From Desulfobulbus sp. (lineage in GTDB: Bacteria > Pseudomonadota > Gammaproteobacteria > Burkholderiales > Rhodocyclaceae): DNA of 13,711 bases. The stretch is from the NCBI GenBank assembly GCA_009782025.1, contig WQUQ01000117.1:1-13711 (forward strand), in the 5' to 3' direction. Under the pieces are notes generated by a model. It had not been told where the DNA came from and did not search any database. It saw only the letters and a list, made by a program, of their open reading frames with translations. Shown here piece after piece: positions 1 to 5,752 of the stretch. Position 1 is the first letter of the stretch. Every line of letters starts with the position of its first letter. Position numbers and translations under genes: made by a program.

Positions 1-104
1 GCGCTGCGGAAGACCTGGCGCGCATCTGCCACGCCCACCCGACCCTGTCGGAAGCAGTGCACGAAGCGGCGCTGGCCTGCGACAAGCGGGCGCTGCATTT
101 TTAG
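1..104 (+). CDS. lpdA: Dihydrolipoyl dehydrogenase, C-terminal end (partial)
   Basis: Only the last 33 codons are present, read in the frame starting at base 3 and ending with TAG at 102-104. The peptide contains [16 protein letters not shown] followed by ACDKRALHF. The HPTxSE segment is the conserved C-terminal His-Glu dyad of the flavoprotein disulfide reductases. In dihydrolipoyl dehydrogenase (E3 of the 2-oxoglutarate or pyruvate dehydrogenase complex) this His is the acid-base catalyst that acts with the redox disulfide of the partner subunit. In betaproteobacteria this gene usually closes the sucA-sucB-lpd operon and is followed by a zapE/AFG1-type gene, as here. Which dehydrogenase complex it serves is inferred from that neighbour only, because the upstream genes lie outside the window. 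Confidence 0.85.
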   Translation, partial: AAEDLARICHAHPTLSEAVHEAALACDKRALHF

Positions 105-112
105 CGGGTTGT

Positions 113-213
113 CTCCTTCCCCTTCAAGGGGAAGGTTGGGATGGGGTTGCTTGCTTGCGCCCGCGCGTACCAACCCATCCCCACCCAAGTCCTCCCCTTG
201 AAGGGGAGGGGTG
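113..213. repeat. Pair of REP-like GC-rich hairpins, hairpins outward
   Basis: The lpdA-zapE gap holds two inverted units. The first is a hairpin with 10-base arms CCTTCCCCTT (115-124) and AAGGGGAAGG (126-135), followed by the arm TTGGGATGGGG (136-146). The second is the mirror: a CAACCCATCCCCACCC arm (171-186), then a hairpin with CCTCCCCTT (191-199) and AAGGGGAGG (201-209). The layout is hairpin-arm, spacer, arm-hairpin. Such elements are common between proteobacterial genes and can affect mRNA stability or termination. There is no T-tract, so a simple intrinsic terminator is unlikely. Confidence 0.75.
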
Positions 214-249
214 ACGCCAAACTCCCTTTCCCCACGCCAATCCGGCCCG

Positions 250-1368
250 ATGCCTCACAAGAAACTGAATGTCGCCGCCCAAGGCATGCTTGATGCCTAC
301 CTGAGTCTGCTCGAAGCGCGCGGCTATGTCGCCGATGCCGCCCAGATGGCGGCGGCCAATGCGTTACAGGCGTTGTATCGCCATTTGTTGCAGTTCAAGG
401 TCGATCGCGGCAGCGCCTTCAAACGCCTGTTGTCGCCGCCGACGCCGCCGCGCGGGGTTTATTTCTGGGGCGGCGTCGGGCGCGGCAAGAGCTTTCTGAT
501 GGATTGCTTCTATGATTTGGTGCCGTACCGGCGCAAGAAGCGCATCCATTTTCACGCCTTCATGCAGCGGATTCACCGTGATCTCGACCAATACAAGGGC
601 GAGCCTGACCCGCTGCTGAAGGTCGCCGGACAGATCGCCAAGGAAGTGCGCCTGCTCTGTTTCGACGAATTTCATGTTTCCGACATCGCCGATGCGATGA
701 TTCTCGGGCGGCTGCTGGAAGGGCTGTTCGCCAAGGGGGTGATTCTGGTGCTGACCTCGAATTACCCGCCCGAGCAGTTGTATCCGAATGGTCTGCACCG
801 CGAGAGTTTTCTGCCGGCCATTGCGCTGCTCAAGCAGCATCTCGACGTGTTCGAGGTCGAGGCCGGCATCGATTACCGCTTGCGGGCGCTGGAGCAGGTC
901 GAGATTTATCACCACCCGGCCGATGCCGCCGCCGAGAAGAAAATGGCCGATTATTTCTGCATGGTCGCCGGCGGCGAGGGCAAGAGGGGCGGCGACATCG
1001 AAGTGCTCGGACGGCATATCGACACCGTGCGCCGCGGTCATGGCGTGATCTGGTTCGATTTCCGCACTCTGTGCGGCGGTCCGCGCTCGCAGAATGATTA
1101 TCTGGAAATTGCCCGCCGCCATCATACGGTGTTGCTGTCGCACATTCCCCGGATGACCGCGCATCAAGCCTCTGAAGCGCGCCGTTTCACCTGGCTGGTC
1201 GACGTGTTCTACGACCACAAGGTCAAGCTGATCGCCACCGCCGACTGCGCCGCCGACAACCTCTACACGGAGGGCACGCAGGCCGGCGAGTTCAGGCGCA
1301 CGGTGTCGCGGCTGACCGAGATGCATTCGCGCGACTATCTGGCCTTGCCGCACCAGTCGGGTGAATGA
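250..1368 (+). CDS. zapE: Cell division protein ZapE / AFG1-family ATPase
   Basis: This is a P-loop ATPase of the AFG1/ZapE family, about 372 residues, the usual bacterial length. Counted from the ATG at 250, the Walker A motif GGVGRGKS is at residues 74-81 after the family-typical RGVYFWG. Walker B LLCFDE is at 135-140, continuing FHVSDIADAM. The sensor region LTSNYPP is at about 169-174, and the C-terminal half carries RSQNDYL and SEARRFTWLVDVFYD. In E. coli ZapE associates with the Z-ring under stress and low oxygen; mitochondrial AFG1 acts in protein quality control. The reading frame is open upstream to a GTG at 211, but that GTG lies on the edge of the repeat and the extra residues do not resemble the family, so 250 is preferred. 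No good Shine-Dalgarno is visible at either. It probably follows lpdA in the same transcript, and its stop overlaps the ribosome binding site of the next gene. Confidence 0.93.
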   Translation: MPHKKLNVAAQGMLDAYLSLLEARGYVADAAQMAAANALQALYRHLLQFKVDRGSAFKRLLSPPTPPRGVYFWGGVGRGKSFLMDCFYDLVPYRRKKRIHFHAFMQRIHRDLDQYKGEPDPLLKVAGQIAKEVRLLCFDEFHVSDIADAMILGRLLEGLFAKGVILVLTSNYPPEQLYPNGLHRESFLPAIALLKQHLDVFEVEAGIDYRLRALEQVEIYHHPADAAAEKKMADYFCMVAGGEGKRGGDIEVLGRHIDTVRRGHGVIWFDFRTLCGGPRSQNDYLEIARRHHTVLLSHIPRMTAHQASEARRFTWLVDVFYDHKVKLIATADCAADNLYTEGTQAGEFRRTVSRLTEMHSRDYLALPHQSGE

Positions 1369-1373
1369 GGAGG
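1368..1373 (+). promoter_or_regulatory. Ribosome binding site deciding the start of the secretin-like gene
   Basis: AGGAGG overlaps the zapE stop TGA (1366-1368) and lies 5 nt before the ATG at 1379. It favours that ATG over the in-frame GTG at 1361, which lies upstream of the site. The overlap also suggests translational coupling to zapE. Confidence 0.75.
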
Positions 1374-1378
1374 CGTTG

Positions 1379-2179
1379 ATGACCCGTCTGCTGAAATGCC
1401 TGCCCGCGTTGTTCCTGGCCCTGTGGTTCGGGGTGGCCGCGGCGCAGCAGATGGAGATCATCGAGTTGCGCAGCCGGACGGTCGCTGAAGTGCTGCCGGT
1501 GTTGTTGCCGCTGGTCGAGCCGGGCGGTACGCTGACCGGCATGAACAACCAGTTGTTCCTCCGCGCCTCGCCCGCCAACCGGGCCGAGATCAAGCGCGCG
1601 CTGGCAGCCATCGACGCGCCGCTGCGGCGGTTGATTATCCGCGTTGCCACGGATCGGCAGAGCGAGGACAGTGCCCGCGGCGGCGAGGCCAGCGGCGAGG
1701 TGACGCTGGGCAGCCGCAACCGGGCCGAAATCCGTGGCAGCGTCTGGGATACGCGCAGTGCGCGCAACGAGAGCGCCGGCCAGATGGTGCAGACGGTCAA
1801 CGGCGGCCGGGCCTTCATCCGCGTTGGCCGTTCGCTGGCCGTGCCGCTGCGTCAGGTCGTCGTCGGCCCCGGCGGCGCGGTGGTCAGCGACAGCGTCGTC
1901 TTCCGCGACCTCGGCAGCGGCTTCTACGCCACGCCCCGGGTCAACGGCGAGCGGGTGACGCTGGAAATCAGCCAGCAGGCGGAACGCCAGGATTTTCGTC
2001 AACCGGGCGGGATTGAATCGCAACGCCTGAGCACCACGGTCAGCGGTCGTCTCGGCGAATGGATCGAACTCGGCGGCGCCGGTCGCCAAGCCAGCGGGCA
2101 ACAGGGCGGATTCAGCGTCGGCACAGCGGATGCCCGGGATAATCGTTCCATCTGGTTGCGGGTCGAGGAGGTGGAGTGA
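1379..2179 (+). CDS. Small exported secretin-like protein (NolW-like N-domain plus partial secretin core)
   Basis: The protein has 266 residues with a clear Sec signal peptide: MTR, then hydrophobic LLKCLPALFLALWFGVA, with cleavage likely after AAA near residue 22. Residues about 25-92 (MEIIELRSRTVAEVLPVLLP, ending LRRLIIRVATD) look like the short N-terminal domain of secretins (N1/NolW type). A variable Gly/Ser/Arg-rich stretch follows. Residues 139-233 then read like the conserved part of the secretin core: NGGRAFIRVG (141-150), a VP at 155-156, GFYATPRVNGERVTLEI (181-197), and STTVSGRLGEWIELGG (218-233). Full outer-membrane secretins are usually about 450-700 residues with several N domains, so this is a much reduced relative. 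It is unlikely to form a normal gated pore alone and may be a periplasmic accessory. It is coupled to zapE. The fold assignment is by eye and the function is unknown. Confidence 0.72.
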   Translation: MTRLLKCLPALFLALWFGVAAAQQMEIIELRSRTVAEVLPVLLPLVEPGGTLTGMNNQLFLRASPANRAEIKRALAAIDAPLRRLIIRVATDRQSEDSARGGEASGEVTLGSRNRAEIRGSVWDTRSARNESAGQMVQTVNGGRAFIRVGRSLAVPLRQVVVGPGGAVVSDSVVFRDLGSGFYATPRVNGERVTLEISQQAERQDFRQPGGIESQRLSTTVSGRLGEWIELGGAGRQASGQQGGFSVGTADARDNRSIWLRVEEVE

Positions 2180-2205
2180 CAAGAAAGGCTGTTATGAATC
2201 TATTG

Positions 2206-2290
2206 CTCCCCCCATCCCAGCCTTCCCCCGCAAGCGGGGGAAGGAGCCTCGTTCCCTCCCCTGCTTGCGGGGGAGGGTTAGGGTGGGGGC
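2206..2290. repeat. Pair of REP-like GC-rich hairpins, hairpins inward
   Basis: The 133-base gap before the glucokinase start holds a second repeat pair in the reverse layout. It runs: arm CTCCCCCCATCCCAG (2206-2220); hairpin with arms CCTTCCCCCG (2221-2230) and CGGGGGAAGG (2235-2244) and CAAG loop; short spacer (2245-2253); hairpin CCCTCCCCTG (2254-2263) and CGGGGGAGGG (2268-2277) with CTTG loop; arm TTAGGGTGGGGGC (2278-2290). It is related to the element at 113-213. There is no T-tract. It lies before the glk ribosome binding site, and the open frame that enters glk from upstream is an artefact of it. Confidence 0.75.
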
Positions 2291-2307
2291 CAGCGGCACA
2301 GAAAAAA

Positions 2308-2312
2308 GGAAG
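2308..2312 (+). promoter_or_regulatory. Ribosome binding site of glk
   Basis: GGAAG, inside the A-rich stretch AAAAAAGGAAG, stands out from the GC-rich surroundings. The GGA core (2308-2310) ends 5 nt before the ATG at 2316 and 2 nt before the ATG at 2313. It fixes the glucokinase start here, not further upstream in the repeat. Confidence 0.65.
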
Positions 2313-3362
2313 ATGATGATCCTCGGCGGTGATCTCGGCGGCACCAAGACCCTGCTGGCCTTGGCCGATGGTGACGGGCGCATCGTTCGCCAGCGTCGTT
2401 ACGCCAGCGCCGAATACGCCGATTTCGCCGATCTGCTGGCCGATTTTCTCGGCGGTGAGCGCGGCGTCGCCGCCGCCTGCTTCGGCATCGCCGGCCCGAC
2501 CGATGGCCGGACGGCGCAACTCACTTACCTGCCGTGGCGATTGGCGACAGACGATCTCGGCCAGCGCTTCGCCATTTCGCGCGTTGCGCTGGTCAATGAT
2601 TTCGCCGCCGCCGCCCACGGCTTGCCGCATGTCGCGCCGGAAAATCTCGTCGCCTTGCAGGTTGGCACGCCCGCTGCCGATGCGCCGCGCGTGCTGCTCG
2701 GCCCCGGCACCGGCCTCGGCGTCGCCGGGCTGCTGCCGGAACAGGGCGGTTTCCGGGTCGTCGCGGGCGAGGGCGGCCATTTCGGCTTCGCGCCGCAAAC
2801 GCCCGAGCAGGGCGAACTGTGGCGCTGGCTGCTGGCGCAGCGCGGCCGGGTGACGGCCGAGGACATCGTTTCCGGCCCCGGATTAGTCCGTGCGCATGCT
2901 TTTTTGGGGGGCGGCTCGACAACGCCCGAGGCCATCGGCGCAGCCGCCCGGCGTGGCGACGATGCTCGCGCCCAGGCCGCGCTGCAACTGTGGCTGGCCT
3001 GCCTCGGCGCTTTTGCCGGCGATCTGGCGCTGCACTGGCTGGCGCGCGGCGGTGTCTACATTGCCGGCGGCATGGCCGCCGGCCTGCTGCCGCGAGTCGA
3101 TTGCGCTCCGCTGCTGGCCGCCTTCCACGCCAAGCGCGAACATGCCGGGCTGATGCCGGCCATGCCGCTGCATCTGGTCACCGATGCGGAACTCGGCCTG
3201 CGCGGCGCGCTGGCCTTGGCCACCGCCAGTGTGCGGCTCTTGACCACGGCGCAAGCGAGAAGCCCGGCCTTCAGGCCGGGGTCAAGCGAGCCCAGCGTGA
3301 TTTCGGTGCCGGAGGCACCCCAAACTCATGGCGAGGAAGCTCCGGGCTTCAGCCCGGAGTGA
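2313..3362 (+). CDS. glk: Glucokinase (Glk family) with repeat-derived C-terminal tail
   Basis: This enzyme phosphorylates glucose with ATP in the cytoplasm. The N-terminal phosphate-binding motif is GGDLGGTKT (residues 5-13). FGIAGPTDG follows near 58-65, then LVNDFAAAAHG with the catalytic Asp near residue 96. LGPGTGLGVAGLLP is at about 129-142 and AGEGGHFGFAP at about 151-161, with the sugar-binding Glu and His. Further on are AEDIVSGPG near 182-190 and the adenosine-side IAGGMAAGLLP near 250-260. This matches bacterial Glk (not ROK) kinases of roughly 320 residues. The frame runs to 349 residues, and residues from about 316 are encoded by the hairpin repeat at 3261-3359. The tail is Pro/Ser/Glu-rich and does not look like the fold, so the ancestral stop was probably lost or displaced. 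The start is ATGATG at 2313/2316; ribosome binding site spacing slightly favours 2316. The gene converges on napB with 11 bases between stops. Confidence 0.92.
   Translation: MMILGGDLGGTKTLLALADGDGRIVRQRRYASAEYADFADLLADFLGGERGVAAACFGIAGPTDGRTAQLTYLPWRLATDDLGQRFAISRVALVNDFAAAAHGLPHVAPENLVALQVGTPAADAPRVLLGPGTGLGVAGLLPEQGGFRVVAGEGGHFGFAPQTPEQGELWRWLLAQRGRVTAEDIVSGPGLVRAHAFLGGGSTTPEAIGAAARRGDDARAQAALQLWLACLGAFAGDLALHWLARGGVYIAGGMAAGLLPRVDCAPLLAAFHAKREHAGLMPAMPLHLVTDAELGLRGALALATASVRLLTTAQARSPAFRPGSSEPSVISVPEAPQTHGEEAPGFSPE
3261..3359. repeat. Three-hairpin repeat at the glk/napB convergent junction
   Basis: Three hairpins lie within about 100 bases. The first has arms CCCGGCCT (3263-3270) and AGGCCGGG (3273-3280). 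The second has GGTGCC (3305-3310) and GGCACC (3314-3319) around GGA. The third has CTCCGGGCT (3340-3348) and AGCCCGGAG (3351-3359) around TC. The outer two share a cggGCTTCAgcc-like centre and resemble dispersed palindromes common in betaproteobacterial genomes. The third ends at the glk stop codon and lies about 14 bases beyond the napB stop. It could therefore protect or end both transcripts, but neither side has a T-tract. Confidence 0.7.
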
Positions 3363-3373
3363 CTCACGGGGCG

Positions 3374-3862
3374 TTAGTTCTTCTTCTTGCCGCTCTTGCC
3401 AACGGCAAGGTCGCCCTTGAAGTCGTTGGCGATCAGTGGCGGCGCGTCGACTTGCGGCACGTGGCACTGGGTGCAGTTGTGGCGGGCTGAGGAGGCCGCC
3501 GGCAGCAGCTTGCCTTCGCGGTCGCGGAAGTGGCTGTCGCCGATTTTTGGGGCTTTCTTTTTCTCGTAGACATCGGCGCCGTGGCAAGTCAGGCACTGGT
3601 TTTCCGCCAGCGTGATCTCGTCGAAATTCTCGACGGCATGCGGGATGACCGGCGGCTGGTCGCGGAAGGTGCGCGCCACCTTCTCCTGACCGCCCGGCTT
3701 GCCGCCGAGGTATTTCTTGGCTTCCGGGGCCTGGTCGACGGTCGCCACGTCGCTGCCGCGTATCGGTGCCAGTGACTCCTGCTGGGCCAGCGCGGGTTGG
3801 GCCACAGTCCAGCAGGCAGCGGTCGCCAGCGTGGCCAATGTCATCTTGATGGTCTGTTTCAT
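3374..3862 (-). CDS. napB: Periplasmic nitrate reductase dihaem cytochrome c subunit NapB
   Basis: NapB passes electrons to NapA in the periplasm. The 162-residue product has a Sec signal peptide (MKQTIKMTLATLATAACWTV then AQPALA, cut near residue 26). Two c-haem motifs are present: CLTCH at 90-94 and CTQCH at 130-134. H75 and H111 are good candidates for the distal axial ligands, since NapB haems are bis-His. The context QPPVIPH...ITLAENQCLTCH is typical of the family. The C-terminus is Lys-rich (KSGKKKN). The start at 3862 is supported by GGAGGAG about 8 nt upstream, overlapping the napH stop; the frame is open a little further to a TTG at 3880, which would lie inside that site. It is the last gene of the nap operon, 14 nt after napH. 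Confidence 0.93.
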   Translation of the reverse strand: MKQTIKMTLATLATAACWTVAQPALAQQESLAPIRGSDVATVDQAPEAKKYLGGKPGGQEKVARTFRDQPPVIPHAVENFDEITLAENQCLTCHGADVYEKKKAPKIGDSHFRDREGKLLPAASSARHNCTQCHVPQVDAPPLIANDFKGDLAVGKSGKKKN

Positions 3863-3876
3863 GGTGGCGCTCCTCC

Positions 3877-4794
3877 TCAAACATTCGCGGATGGGTCAGT
3901 CGCGGGCGCCGCCGATGGCGCCGTCGAAACCGGGTTGTTGAAACGCAGGCCGAAGGCGAATACGTCCTTCGAGCAAACATCGATGCAGCGGCCGCAGTTG
4001 GTGCAGTTGGCGGCCAGGATCACCGGCCCGATGCCCTTGGCTTCGCCCTTCAGCGCTGGGCGGATGACCTGCGGCTCGGGGCAGACTTCAAAGCAATCCA
4101 TGCAGTCGTTGCAGGCCCGGCGGGCCGGGGCGGCAACGCGCAGCGGCGACCAGCGACCGAGCAGGCTGTAGAAAGCGCCGACCGGGCAGAGATGGCCGCA
4201 CCAGCCGCGACTCATGACGAACAGGTCGAACAGGAAAACGGCCAGAACGACCATCCACGCTGCGCCGATGCCGAAGATCAGGCCGCGATGCAGCATCGAG
4301 ACCGGGTTGACCAGTTCCCACAGCACTGTGCCGGTCAGCGCCGAGCCGACCAGCGCCATGCCCAGGATCCCGTAGCGGCTGGTCCGCGACAGGTGGGCGC
4401 TGCCCTTGACGCCGAGCCGGCGGCGCAACCAGCCGGCGGCGTCGGTGACCAGGTTCACCGGGCAAACCCAGCTACAGTAGAGACGCCCGCCGAACAACAA
4501 GTAGAACACCACCACGATGACCACGCCGACCAGCCCCAGGGTTTCCGGCAGGTGGCCGGTCAGCGCCGACTGTAGCGCGACGAAGGGATCGGTCAGCGGC
4601 AGGAAGCCCAGCGTGTAGCTGTAGTTGAGATTGCCCTTGACGATCCAGACGCCGGCCAGCGGGCCGAGCAGGAACAGCGTCAGAATGCCCAGTTGCGAGA
4701 GGCGGCGCAGGATCAGCCAGCGGTGCGCCTTGAGCCAGCCCTTGGCGGCCACCGCCTCGGCGCCGATGCGCTTTTGACTCGTGGTTGCGCTCAT
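3877..4794 (-). CDS. napH: Quinol dehydrogenase membrane component NapH
   Basis: NapH is an inner-membrane iron-sulfur protein that, with NapG, takes electrons from quinol for nitrate reduction. It has 305 residues with four hydrophobic spans at about 34-52, 84-102, 142-160 and 172-194. The family's two CX3CP motifs are CSWVCP (107-112) and CGHLCP (199-204), at the ends of membrane spans. Two ferredoxin-type 4Fe-4S sites follow, with Cys 228/231/234/238 ([13 protein letters not shown]) and 264/267/270/274 ([11 protein letters not shown]). The tail is Ala/Pro/Ser-rich. The ATG overlaps the napG stop as ATGA (4791-4794), and a GGGAGG lies about 7-8 nt upstream inside napG, so translational coupling is likely. 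The upstream extension of the open frame is only the antisense-like shadow of napG. Confidence 0.93.
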   Translation of the reverse strand: MSATTSQKRIGAEAVAAKGWLKAHRWLILRRLSQLGILTLFLLGPLAGVWIVKGNLNYSYTLGFLPLTDPFVALQSALTGHLPETLGLVGVVIVVVFYLLFGGRLYCSWVCPVNLVTDAAGWLRRRLGVKGSAHLSRTSRYGILGMALVGSALTGTVLWELVNPVSMLHRGLIFGIGAAWMVVLAVFLFDLFVMSRGWCGHLCPVGAFYSLLGRWSPLRVAAPARRACNDCMDCFEVCPEPQVIRPALKGEAKGIGPVILAANCTNCGRCIDVCSKDVFAFGLRFNNPVSTAPSAAPATDPSANV

Positions 4795-5675
4795 GGCTTG
4801 CCTCCCAGGCCCGGCGGCAGGCTCGGGATGGCTGGCCCGTCGCCGGCCGGCAGATCGTGCGACGGCGGCGCCGTCATACCGGAAGCCGGATCGTAATGGC
4901 CGGGCAGCTTGTAGCCTTCCGGCATGCGGTCGGGCAGGTCGATCATCTGCGATTCGTCGATCAGCGAATGGCCGGCCTTCTTCTGCTCTTCCCAGCCGAT
5001 GCGGTAATGCTCGCCGAGCTTGCCCTGGGCCAGGGCTGGCGGCAGCACGCGGATGGCCGCTTCCTGCAACACACAGGACTGCTCGCACTTGCCGCAGCCG
5101 GTGCAGTGCTCGGAATGAACGGTCGGCAGGAACATGGCATGCCGCCCGGTGCGCAGGTTCGGTTGATGGTCGAGGGTGATGGCCTTGTCGATGACCGGGC
5201 AGACGCGATAGCAGACATCGCAGCGCAGGCCGAGAAAATTGAGACAGGTCTCGTGGTCGATCAGCACCGCGATACCCATCTTCGCCCGATTGATGTCGGT
5301 CAGCGCGTGATCGAGAGCGCCGGTCGGGCAGGCCTTGACGCAGGGGATGTCCTCGCACATCTCGCAGGGAATCTTGCGCGCCGTGAAATACGGGGTGCCG
5401 GTAGCGACCGGCGCTTCCGGCTTGGCGAGGACGAGCGTGTCGTAAGGGCAATCGCGCACGCACAGGCCGCAACGGATGCAGGCGCCGAGAAAGTCGTTTT
5501 CGGCCAGGGCGCCGGGCGGGCGCAGGGCCAGCGCCGGCAGCGCCCGCGACTGCTTGGCGTACAGGCCGAGGCCAAGCCCGAGCAAGCCGACGCCGCAAGC
5601 CATGCGGGCCGAGTCGAAAAGAAACTGCCGGCGGGCGGCGTTGTTCTTCGGGGTTGAGGTTTTCATGTCACTCAT
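4791..5675 (-). CDS. napG: Ferredoxin-type quinol dehydrogenase subunit NapG
   Basis: NapG is a periplasmic, Tat-exported protein with four 4Fe-4S clusters; it partners NapH. The 294 residues begin with a twin-arginine signal ([10 protein letters not shown]15-R16, followed by the hydrophobic [13 protein letters not shown]). Cys sets are 66/69/72/76, 104/107/112/116, 144/152/155/159 and 191/194/197/201, all intact. The tail after about residue 215 is Pro/Gly-rich. Two in-frame ATGs, at 5675 and 5666, are possible and neither has a recognisable Shine-Dalgarno. This is unusual next to the clear sites of napA, napH and napB. A strong hairpin ends 9 nt before the first ATG, and a 22-codon mini-ORF stops 1 nt before it, so initiation may depend on structure or coupling. 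It follows napA after 77 bases and overlaps napH. Confidence 0.93.
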   Translation of the reverse strand: MSDMKTSTPKNNAARRQFLFDSARMACGVGLLGLGLGLYAKQSRALPALALRPPGALAENDFLGACIRCGLCVRDCPYDTLVLAKPEAPVATGTPYFTARKIPCEMCEDIPCVKACPTGALDHALTDINRAKMGIAVLIDHETCLNFLGLRCDVCYRVCPVIDKAITLDHQPNLRTGRHAMFLPTVHSEHCTGCGKCEQSCVLQEAAIRVLPPALAQGKLGEHYRIGWEEQKKAGHSLIDESQMIDLPDRMPEGYKLPGHYDPASGMTAPPSHDLPAGDGPAIPSLPPGLGGKP

Positions 5676-5684
5676 GTTACGGCG

Positions 5685-5734
5685 GCGTCGGCGCGAACAG
5701 TTCCCTAAATGGAATGACCTGCCCGCGCCGACGC
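5685..5734 (-). other. Structured napA-napG spacer: 11-bp hairpin and a mini-ORF
   Basis: A perfect inverted repeat has plus-strand arms GCGTCGGCGCG (5685-5695) and CGCGCCGACGC (5724-5734). The 28-base loop contains a smaller inverted repeat, TTCC (5701-5704) with GGAA (5711-5714). Read on the minus strand, the stem ends 9 nt before the napG ATG, where a ribosome binding site would be expected. The same DNA also encodes an in-frame ATG...TAA of 22 codons (5745 down to 5677), which stops 1 nt before the napG ATG. It could be an RNA stability or processing element, a coupling peptide, or just an inserted palindromic repeat; the sequence alone does not decide. Confidence 0.6.
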
Positions 5735-5752
5735 TCCCCCCTCATTGAATCG

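Noticed and set aside
211..249. GTG start for zapE at the edge of the repeat.
   Set aside because: The preceding GGGGAGGG looks like a ribosome binding site but belongs to the hairpin, and the 13 extra residues have no family counterpart. ATG at 250 fits better, though it also lacks a good site.
364..1818. A 484-codon open frame on the minus strand, antisense to zapE and the secretin-like gene.
   Set aside because: It is a shadow frame caused by GC-rich third positions: no recognisable domain, no ribosome binding site, and it lies opposite two well-supported genes.
2130..2312. Upstream extension of the glucokinase frame through the repeat pair.
   Set aside because: It would add about 60 residues made of repeat sequence before the family N-terminus, and overlap the preceding gene; the A-rich ribosome binding site at 2308-2312 supports the later start.
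3340..3359. Intrinsic terminator for glk or the nap operon.
   Set aside because: The hairpin is strong, but neither strand has a T-tract after it, and it belongs to a dispersed repeat type; kept as a repeat only.
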